Assembly: GCF_000355695.1 (NCBI RefSeq)
Contig: NC_020891.1
Span: 806,001-870,000, forward strand
Direction: 5' to 3'
Length of the DNA stretch: 64,000 nt
Source: Clavibacter nebraskensis NCPPB 2581
GTDB lineage: Bacteria > Actinomycetota > Actinomycetes > Actinomycetales > Microbacteriaceae
Part shown: piece by piece, positions 30,972 through 41,169 of the stretch
Layout of the letters: each line of letters starts with the position of its first letter
How positions within the stretch are numbered: position 1 is the first letter of the stretch
Translations under genes and position numbers: made by a program
The notes under the pieces: generated by a model
The model's database searches: none
The model's input: only the letters and a program-made list of their open reading frames with translations
What the model was told of the DNA's origin: nothing

Positions 30972-32144
30972 GTGAGCGACAAGCACGACTTCGACACCCG
31001 CGCCATCCACGCCGGCCAGGACCCCGACCCCACCACGGGCGCGGTCATCCCGCCCCTGTACCTCACGAGCACCTTCGTGCAGGACGGCATCGGCGGGCTC
31101 CGCGGCGGCTACGAGTACGCGCGGAGCGCCAACCCCACGCGCACCGGCCTGCAGGAGCTGCTCGCGTCGCTCGAGAAGGGGACGCACGCGTTCTCGTTCG
31201 CCTCGGGGCTCGCCGCCGAGGACACGCTGCTGCGCGCGATCACCCGCCCCGGCGACCGCATCGTGCTGAGCGACGACGTGTACGGCGGCACCTACCGCCT
31301 CCTCACGCGCGTGCTCGGTGACTGGGGGATCGTCGTCGAGACCGTCGACATGAGCGACCTCGCCGCGGTCGAGCGGGTCCTCGGATCCGGCCCCGCGAAG
31401 GTCCTCTGGGTCGAGACGCCGAGCAACCCGCTGATGAAGATCAGCGACATCCGCGCGCTCGCCGACCTCGGCCACGCGGCCGGCGCCACGGTCGTCGTCG
31501 ACAACACGTTCGCCTCGCCGTACCTCCAGCAGCCGCTGACGCTCGGCGCCGACGTGGTCGTGCACTCGACCACCAAGTACCTGGGCGGCCACTCCGACGT
31601 GCTCGGGGGCGCCGTGATCCTCGACGACGACGCGCTGGCCGAGAAGGTCGGCTTCCTCCAGTTCGCGATCGGCGCGGTCTCCGGCCCCATGGACGCCTGG
31701 CTCACCACGCGCGGGATCAAGACCCTCGCCGTCCGCATGGAGCGCCACTCCGCGAACGCCGAGGAGATCGCCGCGTTCCTGCAGCAGCACCCCGACGTCA
31801 CGGCCGTGCACTACCCGGGCCTCCCGGAGCACCCGGGCCACGACATCGCCACGGCCCAGATGACGGGCTTCGGCGGCATGATCTCGTTCCAGGTCCGCGG
31901 GGGAGCGAAGGCCGCGCGCCGCGTGGTCGAGGGCACGCGCGTCTTCCAGCTGGCGGAGTCGCTCGGCGGCGTGGAGTCGCTCATCAGCTACCCGTCCGAG
32001 ATGACGCACGCGTCCGTCAAGGGCACGCCGCTCGAGGTGCCGGATGACCTGGTGCGCCTCTCGGTGGGCATCGAGGCCGTCGAGGACCTGGTGGTCGACC
32101 TCGAGCGCGCGCTCGGCAAGGCGCTCAAGCAGGGCAAGCACTAG
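30972..32144 (+). CDS. metB: Cystathionine gamma-synthase / gamma-lyase
   Basis: PLP enzyme of the Cys/Met metabolism family, 390 residues. Motifs: YEYARSANPTRTGLQ, SGLAAEDTLLRAI, VVDNTFASPYLQ and the PLP lysine in HSTTKYLGGHSD, then SLGGVESLISYPSEMTHAS. Sequence alone does not separate gamma-synthase from gamma-lyase; being downstream of cbs slightly favours lyase activity. GTG start. Confidence 0.9.
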   Translation: MSDKHDFDTRAIHAGQDPDPTTGAVIPPLYLTSTFVQDGIGGLRGGYEYARSANPTRTGLQELLASLEKGTHAFSFASGLAAEDTLLRAITRPGDRIVLSDDVYGGTYRLLTRVLGDWGIVVETVDMSDLAAVERVLGSGPAKVLWVETPSNPLMKISDIRALADLGHAAGATVVVDNTFASPYLQQPLTLGADVVVHSTTKYLGGHSDVLGGAVILDDDALAEKVGFLQFAIGAVSGPMDAWLTTRGIKTLAVRMERHSANAEEIAAFLQQHPDVTAVHYPGLPEHPGHDIATAQMTGFGGMISFQVRGGAKAARRVVEGTRVFQLAESLGGVESLISYPSEMTHASVKGTPLEVPDDLVRLSVGIEAVEDLVVDLERALGKALKQGKH

Positions 32145-32150
32145 GCGCGG

Positions 32151-32177
32151 GCGACCCCACCGCGCCGGCGGGGTCGC
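32151..32177. terminator. Convergent terminator metB / rnhA
   Basis: Stem gcgacccc/ggggtcgc with an 11-base loop in the 40-base gap between the two convergent genes. Confidence 0.6.
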
Positions 32178-32184
32178 GCGGGCC

Positions 32185-32943
32185 TCAGGGCAGCAGCCCG
32201 CGCACGGCCTCGTCGACGCTCACGCCGCGCTCGCGCGCGTGGGCGCTGAGCCGCGCCATCGTGTCCCGGTCGAGCGCGATGGTGAGGGTCGTGTCGCCGG
32301 GCTCGGGCGCGATCTCCTCGTCGAACGCGTCGAAGTCGAACAGGCCCGGCTGCGCGGGCGCCTCGGCCTCCAGCTCCTCGGCCGCGGCGGTCACGGGATC
32401 CGCCGCCAGCTCCGCGTCGGCCTCGACGGCGGCCGTCTCCGTCGCGTCGACGGGGGAGCCGGTGGCCTCGTCGGCGCCATGGCCCGCCCAGCCGGGGCCG
32501 GCGGGGATCGCGCTGCGTCCCTGGAACGCGGTGGCGACCGCGCGCGCCCGCACGTCCGCGGCCTCGTTGAGCGGGTGGTTCGCGTGCCCCTTGACCCACT
32601 CGAAGCGGTAGCGGCGGCCCTGGATCTCGGCGTCGATCTCCTTGAGCAGCTCGACGTTGAGCACCGGCTTGCCGTCGCCCTTCCGCCAGCCCTTGCGCTT
32701 CCAGCCGGGCATCCACTTGGTCACCGAGTTGATGACGTACTGGCTGTCGCACAGCACGAGCAGGTCGTCGTCGAGGTGCGCGGTGGCCCGGAACAGCTCG
32801 AGCACGGCCTTCAGCTCGCCCTGGTTGTTGGTCGCGTGCGCCCAGCCGCCCGCCGCCCAGTGCTCGTCGTCGACGTACCAGGCCCAGCCGGCGGGTCCGG
32901 GGTTGCCGAGCGCGGATCCGTCTGCCGCGGCGGTGATCGTCAC
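32185..32943 (-). CDS. rnhA: Ribonuclease HI with long C-terminal extension
   Basis: Degrades RNA in RNA-DNA hybrids. Residues about 1-145 are a complete RNase HI domain: catalytic Asp in AAADGSALGNPG, Glu in NNQGELKAV, Asp in LCDSQYVINS and Asp in NEAADVRARAV; FEWVKGHANHPLN is also typical. A linker of about 65 acidic/Ala-rich residues follows. The last 35 residues (TLTIALDRDTMARL, SVDEAVRGLL) look like a single ribbon-helix-helix unit. Total 252 residues versus about 155 for plain RNase HI. GTG start. Confidence 0.9.
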   Translation of the reverse strand: MTITAAADGSALGNPGPAGWAWYVDDEHWAAGGWAHATNNQGELKAVLELFRATAHLDDDLLVLCDSQYVINSVTKWMPGWKRKGWRKGDGKPVLNVELLKEIDAEIQGRRYRFEWVKGHANHPLNEAADVRARAVATAFQGRSAIPAGPGWAGHGADEATGSPVDATETAAVEADAELAADPVTAAAEELEAEAPAQPGLFDFDAFDEEIAPEPGDTTLTIALDRDTMARLSAHARERGVSVDEAVRGLLP

Positions 32944-33040
32944 AGGTGGTGCCTCTCGTCGGGTGGACGACCAGTCTGCCGCAGCCGTCCGACCCCGGGT
33001 GCCCGCCCTCCCGCTCGCGATCGATCCCGCGCACATGCGG

Positions 33041-33057
33041 CATGTGACAGTCACATG
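33041..33057 (+). promoter_or_regulatory. Operator upstream of the ara LacI gene
   Basis: A 17-bp palindrome CATGTGACAGTCACATG (8-bp arms, one central base), followed by two more TGTGACA copies up to about 33071. It resembles the element in front of araB, which points to autoregulation. Confidence 0.65.
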
Positions 33058-33120
33058 TGACAATGTGACACCTGCGCCAGGAGGCGCGGCCGGGCGGACG
33101 CCCGGACGGAGACGGGGTCG

Positions 33121-34143
33121 ATGATGACGACGGAGACGCCGCGCGGCAGGGCGCCCAGCATCCGCGACGTCGCGCGCCTCGCCGGGGTCTCGCACCAGAC
33201 GGTCTCGCGCGTGCTCAACGACTCGCCCTCGCTCCGCGCCGAGACGCGGCAGCGCGTGCTCGACGTGATGGAGCAGATCCAGTACCGCCCGAACCGCGCG
33301 GCCCGCGCCCTCGTCACCAGCCGCTCCCGCACCATCGGCGTGCTCACCGCCCAGAGCTCCCAGTACGGTCCCGCGTCCTCCATCGCGGCGATCGAGTCGG
33401 CCGCCCGCGAGGCCGGCTACCTGGTCACGACCACGAACCTGCCCTCGTCCGACGAGGCCGCGATCCAGGTCGCGCTCGGCCACCTCGTCGACCAGGCCGT
33501 GGAGGGCCTCGTGGTCGTGGCGCCGCAGGTGCGCGTGCGCGAGGTCATCGCGAGCATGTCGCTCGACGTCCCCTACGTGACCATGCAGAGCGACGGGCGC
33601 GGGGACGCGCACGACCTCTCGGTCGACCAGATCGCGGGCGCGCGGCTCGCCACGCGGCACCTGCTCGACCTCGGCCACCGCGACATCTACCACCTCGCCG
33701 GTCCCCAGGACTGGATCGAGGCCGAGGCCCGGATGCGCGGCTTCCTCGACGCCATGTCGGCCGCCGACGCCCCCACCACCGCGCCCATCCTCGGCGACTG
33801 GACGGCGGAGTTCGGCTTCTACGCGGGCCGCGAGATGCTGCGCCTCCGCGACTTCACGGCGATCTTCTCCAGCAACGACCAGATGGCCCTCGGCCTCATC
33901 CACGCCGTGCGCGACGCCGGCCTCGACGTCCCCCGTGACGTCAGCATCGTCGGCTTCGACGACATCCCCGAGGCCGCGCACTTCTGGCCCCCGCTCACCA
34001 CCGTGCGGCAGGACTTCGCCGAGGTCGGCCGCCGCTGCGTCGCCCTGCTGCTCGATGGCATGGACGGCACGGGGGACCGGTACCGCGGCACGATCACGCC
34101 CGAGCTGGTCGTGCGCGCGTCCACCGGACTGCCCTCGTCCTGA
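33121..34143 (+). CDS. LacI-family regulator, probable arabinose repressor
   Basis: A 340-residue protein with HTH SIRDVARLAGVSHQTVSRVLNDSPSLR and hinge helix YRPNRAARALVTSRS, then a sugar-binding domain (IFSSNDQMALGLIHAV, SIVGFDDIPEAAHFWPPLTTVRQ). It is upstream of and in the same direction as araBDA. GTGA/TCAC palindromes occur before both its own gene and araB. Repression relieved by arabinose is the natural reading. GGAG at 33108 supports the ATG chosen; a second ATG follows directly. Confidence 0.88.
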   Translation: MMTTETPRGRAPSIRDVARLAGVSHQTVSRVLNDSPSLRAETRQRVLDVMEQIQYRPNRAARALVTSRSRTIGVLTAQSSQYGPASSIAAIESAAREAGYLVTTTNLPSSDEAAIQVALGHLVDQAVEGLVVVAPQVRVREVIASMSLDVPYVTMQSDGRGDAHDLSVDQIAGARLATRHLLDLGHRDIYHLAGPQDWIEAEARMRGFLDAMSAADAPTTAPILGDWTAEFGFYAGREMLRLRDFTAIFSSNDQMALGLIHAVRDAGLDVPRDVSIVGFDDIPEAAHFWPPLTTVRQDFAEVGRRCVALLLDGMDGTGDRYRGTITPELVVRASTGLPSS

Positions 34144-34149
34144 GCCCCT

Positions 34150-34167
34150 CGGGCGGGCCCCCGCCCG
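34150..34167 (+). terminator. Possible terminator after the ara regulator
   Basis: A 7-bp hairpin cgggcgg/ccgcccg with a four-base loop a few bases past the stop codon. It would separate the regulator from the araB promoter. Confidence 0.45.
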
Positions 34168-34216
34168 TCCTCCCGAGCCGCCGCCACCCCACTTCGAGGG
34201 GGTGGGCGCTCCTGGG

Positions 34217-34275
34217 TTGACACGTCGATCCCGCGCGTGTGTAGAGTGACATCCGCTGATGTGACCGTTCACATC
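34217..34275 (+). promoter_or_regulatory. araB promoter and operator
   Basis: TTGACA at 34217-34222, TAGAGT at 34242-34247 (19-base spacing, slightly long) and the palindrome GATGTGACCGTTCACATC at 34258-34275 sitting at the start of transcription. A repressor there would block initiation. Arms match the operator before the LacI gene. Confidence 0.7.
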
Positions 34276-34324
34276 GCACGCGATCTTCCCGGGTCGTGAT
34301 GCATCAGACGAAGGAGTCGATCCC

Positions 34325-36028
34325 GTGCCCAGCGCCCCCGTGAGCACCGCCGCCGAGGCCCTGTCCGGCTCGGAGGCCGAGAGCTACGTCATCGGGGTCG
34401 ACTACGGCACCCTCTCCGGCCGTGCGGTCGTGGTGCGCGTCTCGGACGGCGTCGAGCTCGGCTCCGGCGTCCTCGACTACCCGCACGCGGTCATGGACGA
34501 CACGCTCGCCGCGACCGGCGCGCAGCTGCCGCCCGAGTGGGCCCTGCAGGTCCCGAGCGACTACGTCGACGTGCTCAAGCAGGCCGTCCCGGCCGCCATC
34601 CGCGAGGCCGGCATCGACCCGGCGCGGGTCATCGGCATCGGCACCGACTTCACCGCCTGCACCATGGTCCCCACCCTCGCCGACGGCACGCCGCTCAACG
34701 AGGTCGAGGGATACGCCGACCGCCCGCACGCCTACGTCAAGCTCTGGAAGCACCACGCCGCGCAGTCGCACGCCGACCGCATCAACGCGCTGGCCGAGGA
34801 GCGCGGCGAGAAGTGGCTGGCCCGCTACGGCGGCCTCATCTCCAGCGAGTGGGAGTTCGCCAAGGGCCTCCAGCTGCTCGAGGAGGACCCGGAGCTGTAC
34901 GGCCTCATGGAGCACTGGGTCGAGGCGGCCGACTGGATCGTCTGGCAGCTCACCGGCAGCTACGTCCGCAATGCCTGCACCGCCGGCTACAAGGGCATCC
35001 TCCAGGACGGCGAGTACCCGACCCGGGAGTTCCTCGGCGCCCTGAACCCCGACTTCGCGTCGTTCGCGGAGGACAAGGTCGCGCACGAGATCGGCCAGCT
35101 CGGATCCGCCGCTGGCACGCTCTCCGCCGAGGCCGCCTCCTGGACGGGCCTGCCCGAGGGCATCGCGGTCGCGGTCGGCAACGTCGACGCGCACGTCACC
35201 GCCCCCGTCGCCCGCGCCGTCGAGCCCGGCCAGATGGTCGCGATCATGGGCACGAGCACCTGCCACGTCATGAACAGCGACGTGCTCACCGAGGTCCCCG
35301 GCATGTGCGGCGTCGTCGACGGCGGCATCGTCGCGGGGCTCTACGGCTACGAGGCCGGCCAGTCCGGCGTCGGCGACATCTTCGCCTGGTACGTCAAGAA
35401 CCAGGTGCCCGCCCGCTACGCCGAGGAGGCCCAGGCCGCCGGCAAGAGCGTCCACCAGCACCTCACGGACCTCGCGGCCGATCAGCCCGTCGGCGGCCAC
35501 GGCCTCGTCGCGCTCGACTGGCACTCCGGCAACCGCTCGGTGCTCGTCGACCACGAGCTGTCGGGCCTCGTCATCGGCACCACGCTCACCACGCGCACCG
35601 AGGAGGTCTACCGGGCGCTGCTCGAGGCGACCGCGTTCGGCACGCGCAAGATCGTCGAGACGTTCGCCGCGTCGGGCGTCCCCGTCACCGAGTTCATCGT
35701 CGCGGGCGGCCTGCTGAAGAACGCGTTCCTCATGCAGGCGTACAGCGACATCCTCCGCCTCCCCATCTCGGTCATCACGAGCGAGCAGGGCCCGGCGCTC
35801 GGATCCGCCATCCACGCCGCCGTCGCCGCGGGCGCCTACCCCGACGTGCGCGTCGCGGGCGACGCCATGGGCAAGGTCGAGCGCGCCAAGTACCAGCCCA
35901 GCGAGGAGCGCGCGCTCGCCTACGACCGCCTGTACGAGGAGTACTCGACGCTGCACGACCACTTCGGCCGCGGCGCCAACGACGTCATGAAGCGGCTCAA
36001 GTCGCTGAAGAGGGAGGCCCGCGCGTGA
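34325..36028 (+). CDS. araB: L-ribulokinase
   Basis: Phosphorylates L-ribulose with ATP in arabinose catabolism. The 567-residue FGGY-type kinase shows [16 protein letters not shown] at the N-terminus, [24 protein letters not shown] and the C-terminal [17 protein letters not shown] with [18 protein letters not shown] eight bases before the GTG start. It overlaps araD by GTGA, so the two are translationally coupled. Confidence 0.95.
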   Translation: MPSAPVSTAAEALSGSEAESYVIGVDYGTLSGRAVVVRVSDGVELGSGVLDYPHAVMDDTLAATGAQLPPEWALQVPSDYVDVLKQAVPAAIREAGIDPARVIGIGTDFTACTMVPTLADGTPLNEVEGYADRPHAYVKLWKHHAAQSHADRINALAEERGEKWLARYGGLISSEWEFAKGLQLLEEDPELYGLMEHWVEAADWIVWQLTGSYVRNACTAGYKGILQDGEYPTREFLGALNPDFASFAEDKVAHEIGQLGSAAGTLSAEAASWTGLPEGIAVAVGNVDAHVTAPVARAVEPGQMVAIMGTSTCHVMNSDVLTEVPGMCGVVDGGIVAGLYGYEAGQSGVGDIFAWYVKNQVPARYAEEAQAAGKSVHQHLTDLAADQPVGGHGLVALDWHSGNRSVLVDHELSGLVIGTTLTTRTEEVYRALLEATAFGTRKIVETFAASGVPVTEFIVAGGLLKNAFLMQAYSDILRLPISVITSEQGPALGSAIHAAVAAGAYPDVRVAGDAMGKVERAKYQPSEERALAYDRLYEEYSTLHDHFGRGANDVMKRLKSLKREARA

Positions 36029-36735
36029 GCACCTACGCACCCGAGATCGAGGTCGCGGTCGCCCGCGTCCGCTCCGAGGTCTCCCGCCTGCACGGCGAGC
36101 TCGTGCGCTACGGCCTCGTGGTCTGGACCGGCGGCAACGTCTCCGGCCGCGTGCCCGGTGCCGAACTGTTCGTCATCAAGCCCTCGGGCGTCGCCTACGA
36201 CGACCTGAGCCCCGAGAACATGATCCTCTGCGACCTCGACGGCAACGTGATCCCGGACACCCCCGGCTCCCGCAACGCCCCGTCGAGCGACACGGCGGCG
36301 CACGCGTACGTCTACCGCAACATGCCCGAGGTGGGCGGCGTGGTCCACACGCACTCCACCTACGCGGTGGCGTGGGCGGCGCGGCGCGAGCCCATCCCGT
36401 GCGTCATCACGGCGATGGCGGACGAGTTCGGCGGCGAGATCCCGGTCGGCCCGTTCGCGATCATCGGCGACGACTCGATCGGCCGCGGCATCGTCGAGAC
36501 GCTCACCGGGCATCGCTCGCGCGCCGTCCTGATGGCGGGCCACGGGCCCTTCACCATCGGCAAGGACGCGAAGGACGCCGTGAAGGCGGCCGTGATGGTC
36601 GAGGATGTGGCGCGCACCGTGCACATCTCCCGCCAGCTCGGCGAGCCCGCCCCGCTCCCTGCCGAGGCCGTCGACTCCCTGTTCGACCGCTACCAGAACG
36701 TCTACGGACAAGCACCCCAAGGAGCCCTGAAGTGA
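36025..36735 (+). CDS. araD: L-ribulose-5-phosphate 4-epimerase
   Basis: Converts L-ribulose-5-P to D-xylulose-5-P, the entry to the pentose phosphate pathway. The 236-residue class II aldolase-type protein has [28 protein letters not shown] and the zinc histidines in [13 protein letters not shown] plus [12 protein letters not shown] start inside the araB stop; its own stop overlaps araA. Confidence 0.95.
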   Translation: MSTYAPEIEVAVARVRSEVSRLHGELVRYGLVVWTGGNVSGRVPGAELFVIKPSGVAYDDLSPENMILCDLDGNVIPDTPGSRNAPSSDTAAHAYVYRNMPEVGGVVHTHSTYAVAWAARREPIPCVITAMADEFGGEIPVGPFAIIGDDSIGRGIVETLTGHRSRAVLMAGHGPFTIGKDAKDAVKAAVMVEDVARTVHISRQLGEPAPLPAEAVDSLFDRYQNVYGQAPQGALK

Positions 36736-38249
36736 GCCGCATCACCGCCTCCCTCGACCACTACGAGGTCTGGTTCCTCACCGGCAGCCAGAACCTCTAC
36801 GGCGAGGAGACGCTCCAGCAGGTCGCCGAGCAGTCGCAGGAGATCGCCCGGCAGCTCGAGGAGGCGTCGAACATCCCCGTCCGCGTCGTGTGGAAGCCCG
36901 TTCTGAAGGACAGCGACAGCATCCGCCGCATGGCCCTGGAGGCCAACGCGAGCGACCGGACCATCGGCCTCATCGCGTGGATGCACACGTTCAGCCCCGC
37001 GAAGATGTGGATCCAGGGCCTCGACGCCCTGCAGAAGCCCTTCCTGCACCTGCACACGCAGGCCAACGTCGCGCTGCCGTGGAGCAGCATCGACATGGAC
37101 TTCATGAACCTCAACCAGGCCGCGCACGGCGACCGGGAGTTCGGCTACATCCAGTCGCGCCTCGGCGTCGTCCGCAAGACGGTCGTCGGCCACGTGAGCA
37201 CCGCGTCGGTGCGCGAGAGCATCGGCACGTGGATGCGCGCGGCCGCAGGCTGGGACGCCGTGCACGAGCTGAAGGTCGCCCGCTTCGGCGACAACATGCG
37301 CAACGTCGCGGTCACCGAGGGCGACAAGACGGAGGCCGAGCTCAAGTTCGGCGTCTCCGTGAACACGTGGGGCGTCAACGACCTCGTCGAGCGCGTGGAC
37401 GCGGCGACCGACGCCGAGATCGACGCGCTGGTCGACGAGTACGAGCGTCTCTACGACATCCAGCCCGAGCTGCGGCGCGGCGGCGAGCGCCACGAGTCGC
37501 TCCGCTACGGCGCGGCCATCGAGGTCGGGCTCCGTTCGTTCCTCGAGGAGGGCGGCTTCGGCGCCTTCACCACGAGCTTCGAGGACCTCGGCGGCCTCCG
37601 CCAGCTCCCCGGCCTGGCCGTCCAGCGGCTCATGGCCGAGGGCTACGGCTTCGGCGCCGAGGGCGACTGGAAGACGGCGGTGCTGATCCGCGCGGCGAAG
37701 GTCATGGGCTCCGGGCTCCCCGGGGGCGCGAGCCTCATGGAGGACTACACGTACCACCTCGTCCCCGGCGAGGAGAAGATCCTGGGCGCGCACATGCTCG
37801 AGATCTGCCCCACGCTCACGACCGGCCGACCGAGCCTCGAGATCCACCCGCTCGGCATCGGCGGCCGCGAGGACCCCGTGCGCCTCGTCTTCGACACCGA
37901 CCCCGGCCCCGCGGTCGTCGTCGCCATGTCGGACATGCGCGACCGGTTCCGCATCGTCGCGAACGTCGTGGAGGTCGTCCCGCTCGACGAGCCGCTCCCG
38001 AACCTGCCCGTCGCCCGCGCCGTGTGGAAGCCCGCACCGGACCTCGCGACGAGCGCCGCGGCCTGGCTCACCGCCGGGGCCGCCCACCACACGGTCATGA
38101 GCACGCAGGTCGGCGTCGAGGTCTTCGAGGACTTCGCCGAGATCGCGCGAACCGAGCTCCTCGTCATCGACGAGGACACGACCCTCAAGGGTTTCACCAA
38201 GGAAGTCCGCTGGAACCAGGCGTACCACCGCCTGGCCCAGGGCTTGTAA
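36732..38249 (+). CDS. araA: L-arabinose isomerase
   Basis: Isomerises L-arabinose to L-ribulose. At 505 residues it has the family length. Recognisable parts: [39 protein letters not shown], the [11 protein letters not shown] region and [11 protein letters not shown] near the C-terminus. GTG start overlaps the araD stop. Third gene of araBDA. Confidence 0.95.
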   Translation: MSRITASLDHYEVWFLTGSQNLYGEETLQQVAEQSQEIARQLEEASNIPVRVVWKPVLKDSDSIRRMALEANASDRTIGLIAWMHTFSPAKMWIQGLDALQKPFLHLHTQANVALPWSSIDMDFMNLNQAAHGDREFGYIQSRLGVVRKTVVGHVSTASVRESIGTWMRAAAGWDAVHELKVARFGDNMRNVAVTEGDKTEAELKFGVSVNTWGVNDLVERVDAATDAEIDALVDEYERLYDIQPELRRGGERHESLRYGAAIEVGLRSFLEEGGFGAFTTSFEDLGGLRQLPGLAVQRLMAEGYGFGAEGDWKTAVLIRAAKVMGSGLPGGASLMEDYTYHLVPGEEKILGAHMLEICPTLTTGRPSLEIHPLGIGGREDPVRLVFDTDPGPAVVVAMSDMRDRFRIVANVVEVVPLDEPLPNLPVARAVWKPAPDLATSAAAWLTAGAAHHTVMSTQVGVEVFEDFAEIARTELLVIDEDTTLKGFTKEVRWNQAYHRLAQGL

Positions 38250-38325
38250 CACCCACACCAGGGGCGCGGATCCGGCGCAGATGCCGGGACCGCGTCTCAC
38301 AGCAGCAGTACGAAAGGACACGACC

Positions 38326-39456
38326 GTGAAGATGAAGAAGGTCCTCGTCGGCATCGCCGCCACGAGCATCGCCCTCTCCCTCGCCGCCTGCTCCAGCGGC
38401 GGCGGCGGAGGCCGCGGCGGCAGCGCCGGGGGCACCGAGGACAACAAGGGCGCCCTCGTCGGCGTCGCCATGCCCACCAAGACGAGCGAGCGCTGGGTCG
38501 ACGACGGCAACAACGTCAACGACCAGCTCACCAAGCTCGGCTACAAGGTCGACCTGCAGTACGCGAACGACAAGGTGCAGGACCAGATCTCGCAGATCGA
38601 GACCATGCTCAACAAGGGCGCCAAGGCGCTCATCGTCGCGTCGATCGACGGCACCGCGCTGACCCAGGTCCTCAAGACCGCGGCCGACGACGGCGTCAAG
38701 GTCATCGCGTACGACCGCCTGATCAACGGCACCGAGGACGTCGACTACTACACGACGTTCGACAACCAGCAGGTCGGCGTGCTCCAGGGCAACTCCCTCT
38801 TGCAGGGCCTCGGCCTCGTGGACGCCGACGGCAAGGCCACCGGCAGCACCGAGAAGAAGACCATCGAGGTCTTCGCCGGCAGCCCGGACGACAACAACGC
38901 GCAGTTCTTCTACGACGGCGCGATGAGCGTCCTCAAGCCGTTCCTCGACTCCGGCCAGGTCACGATCGGCTCCGGCCAGTCGGACTTCAGCCAGGTCGCG
39001 ATCCAGCAGTGGAAGCAGGAGGGCGCCCAGGCCCGCATGGAGAACCTGCTCTCGGGCTCGTACCCAGGCGGCGCCAAGCCGGACGGCGTCCTCTCGCCGT
39101 ACGACGGCCTGTCGCGCGGCATCATCCAGGCCCTGACCTCGGCCGGCGTCGCCAACGACGCCATGCCGATCATCACCGGCCAGGACGGCGAGAAGGCGTC
39201 CGACAAGCTCATCCTCGACGGCGTCCAGTACTCGACGATCTTCAAGGACACGCGCCTGCTCGGCAAGGAGGCCGTCACGATGGTCGACGACCTGCTCACC
39301 GGCGGCACGCCCGACGCTCCCGACTCCTACAACAACAAGGTGAAGGACGTCCCGACCAAGCAGTTCGCCCCCGTGACCGTGACGAAGGACAACCTCGTCG
39401 AGGTCATCGTGGACAGCGGCTACTACACGCAGGACGAGATCGACAAGGGCGAGTAG
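38326..39456 (+). CDS. Sugar-binding lipoprotein (ChvE/XylF type)
   Basis: A 376-residue periplasmic-binding-like lipoprotein of the CUT2 sugar importers. Signal peptide with lipobox LAAC, lipid Cys at residue 22, then a Gly/Ser linker. [17 protein letters not shown] and [17 protein letters not shown] are typical of ChvE (multiple sugar) binders. AAAGGA seven bases before a GTG; an ATG two codons later is an alternative. Downstream of araA with no clear terminator, so probably co-regulated; arabinose is the likely ligand. Confidence 0.9.
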   Translation: MKMKKVLVGIAATSIALSLAACSSGGGGGRGGSAGGTEDNKGALVGVAMPTKTSERWVDDGNNVNDQLTKLGYKVDLQYANDKVQDQISQIETMLNKGAKALIVASIDGTALTQVLKTAADDGVKVIAYDRLINGTEDVDYYTTFDNQQVGVLQGNSLLQGLGLVDADGKATGSTEKKTIEVFAGSPDDNNAQFFYDGAMSVLKPFLDSGQVTIGSGQSDFSQVAIQQWKQEGAQARMENLLSGSYPGGAKPDGVLSPYDGLSRGIIQALTSAGVANDAMPIITGQDGEKASDKLILDGVQYSTIFKDTRLLGKEAVTMVDDLLTGGTPDAPDSYNNKVKDVPTKQFAPVTVTKDNLVEVIVDSGYYTQDEIDKGE

Positions 39457-39487
39457 CACCCACCCGCACCGCCCAGGCGGCGCACCC

Positions 39488-39515
39488 GGCCGGTCGACGC
39501 TCGCGTCGACCGGCC
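39488..39515 (+). terminator. Intercistronic hairpin 1 after the binding-protein gene
   Basis: Perfect 12-bp stem ggccggtcgacg/cgtcgaccggcc with a CTCG loop, about 30 bases after the stop. Confidence 0.65.
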
Positions 39516-39525
39516 TCCACCGGGT

Positions 39526-39554
39526 CGGGCCGGCCGCGCACCGCGGCCGGCCCG
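39526..39554 (+). terminator. Intercistronic hairpin 2
   Basis: Perfect 13-bp stem (cgggccggccgcg/cgcggccggcccg) with a CAC loop, directly behind hairpin 1. The two together can stop or stabilise the transcript between binding protein and ATPase. Confidence 0.65.
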
Positions 39555-39634
39555 CCTCCGGGCGGCGGTCACCCGTCGCCCGCAGCACCACCGCCGGGAA
39601 CCCGGCACCACCATCCACACAAGTGAGGCAGGCC

Positions 39635-41164
39635 ATGGCCAACCACATTCTCGAGATGCGCGGCATCACCAAGACGTTCCCCGGCGTCAAGGCGCTGCAG
39701 GACGTCACTCTCGAGGTCACGCGCGGCACGTGCCACGCGATCTGCGGCGAGAACGGCGCGGGCAAGTCGACCCTGATGAAGGTCCTGTCCGGCGTCTACC
39801 CCGCCGGCTCCTACGACGGCGACATCGTCCTCGAGAACGAGGTCGTGAAGTTCTCCAGCATCCGCGACAGCGAGAAGTCGGGCGTGGTGATCATCCACCA
39901 GGAGCTCGCGCTGAGCCCCTTCCTCTCCATCGCGGAGAACATCTTCCTCGGCAACGAGATCTCCAAGGGCGGCTTCATCGACTGGAACGCCACCAACGTG
40001 GAGGCCGCGAAGCTCCTCGCCCGCGTCGGGCTGAGCGACAACCCGGCCACCAAGATCGCCGACATCGGAGTGGGCAAGCAGCAGCTCGTGGAGATCGCGA
40101 AGGCCCTCTCCAAGGAGGTGAAGCTCCTCATCCTCGACGAGCCCACCGCGGCGCTGAACGACGAGGACTCCGCCCACCTGCTCGACCTGATCAAGCACCT
40201 CAAGGGCCAGGGCATCACGAGCATCATCATCAGCCACAAGCTGAACGAGATCAAGGCGATCGCCGACGCGGTGACGATCATCCGCGACGGCAAGACGATC
40301 GAGACCCTCGACCTCGGGCGCGACTCCATCAGCGAGGAACGCATCATCAAGGGCATGGTGGGCCGCGACCTGCAGAGCCGCTACCCCGACCGCACGCCGG
40401 ACATCGGCGAGGAGATCCTGCGCATCGAGGACTGGACCGTCCACCACCCGCAGGAGCACTCCCGCGTCATCGTCGACCACGCCAACCTCAACGTCCGCGC
40501 GGGCGAGGTCGTCGGCATCGCCGGCCTCATGGGCGCGGGCCGCACCGAGCTCGCGATGAGCGTCTTCGGCCGCTCCTACGGCGCGAACATCTCCGGCAAG
40601 CTCTACAAGCGCGGCAAGGAGATCCAGGCCAAGACGGTCGGCGAGGCCATCAAGAACGGCCTCGCGTACGCCACCGAGGACCGCAAGCACTACGGCCTCA
40701 ACCTCATCGACGACATCAAGCGCAACGTCTCCGGCGCCGCGCTCGAGAAGCTCGCGAAGGCCGGCTGGGTCGACGCCAACCAGGAGTACGTGGTGGCCGA
40801 CGGCTACCGCAAGTCGATGAACATCAAGGCCCCGAGCGTGGGCGCCATCACCGGGAAGCTCTCCGGCGGCAACCAGCAGAAGGTCGTCCTCTCCAAGTGG
40901 ATGTTCTCCGACCCGGACGTGCTGATCCTCGACGAGCCCACCCGCGGCATCGACGTCGGCGCCAAGTACGAGATCTACACGATCATCAACGCGCTCGCCG
41001 CGCAGGGGAAGGCCGTCATCGTCATCTCCAGCGAGCTGCCCGAGCTGCTCGGCATCTGCGACCGGATCTACGCCCTCTCCGCCGGGCGCATCACGGGTCA
41101 GCTGCCGATCGCCGAGGCGACCCCCGAGAGCCTCATGACCTACATGACCAAGGAAAAGGAATAG
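39635..41164 (+). CDS. gguA: Sugar ABC transporter double ATPase (GguA/XylG type)
   Basis: A 509-residue protein with two ABC domains. Domain 1: Walker [10 protein letters not shown], a degenerate signature ([15 protein letters not shown]), Walker [12 protein letters not shown]. Domain 2: degenerate Walker [11 protein letters not shown], full signature [14 protein letters not shown], Walker [12 protein letters not shown]. This asymmetry is normal for CUT2 ATPases. ATG chosen because GAGG lies six bases upstream; a GTG four codons earlier is the alternative. Confidence 0.92.
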   Translation: MANHILEMRGITKTFPGVKALQDVTLEVTRGTCHAICGENGAGKSTLMKVLSGVYPAGSYDGDIVLENEVVKFSSIRDSEKSGVVIIHQELALSPFLSIAENIFLGNEISKGGFIDWNATNVEAAKLLARVGLSDNPATKIADIGVGKQQLVEIAKALSKEVKLLILDEPTAALNDEDSAHLLDLIKHLKGQGITSIIISHKLNEIKAIADAVTIIRDGKTIETLDLGRDSISEERIIKGMVGRDLQSRYPDRTPDIGEEILRIEDWTVHHPQEHSRVIVDHANLNVRAGEVVGIAGLMGAGRTELAMSVFGRSYGANISGKLYKRGKEIQAKTVGEAIKNGLAYATEDRKHYGLNLIDDIKRNVSGAALEKLAKAGWVDANQEYVVADGYRKSMNIKAPSVGAITGKLSGGNQQKVVLSKWMFSDPDVLILDEPTRGIDVGAKYEIYTIINALAAQGKAVIVISSELPELLGICDRIYALSAGRITGQLPIAEATPESLMTYMTKEKE

Positions 41165-41169
41165 TCACC

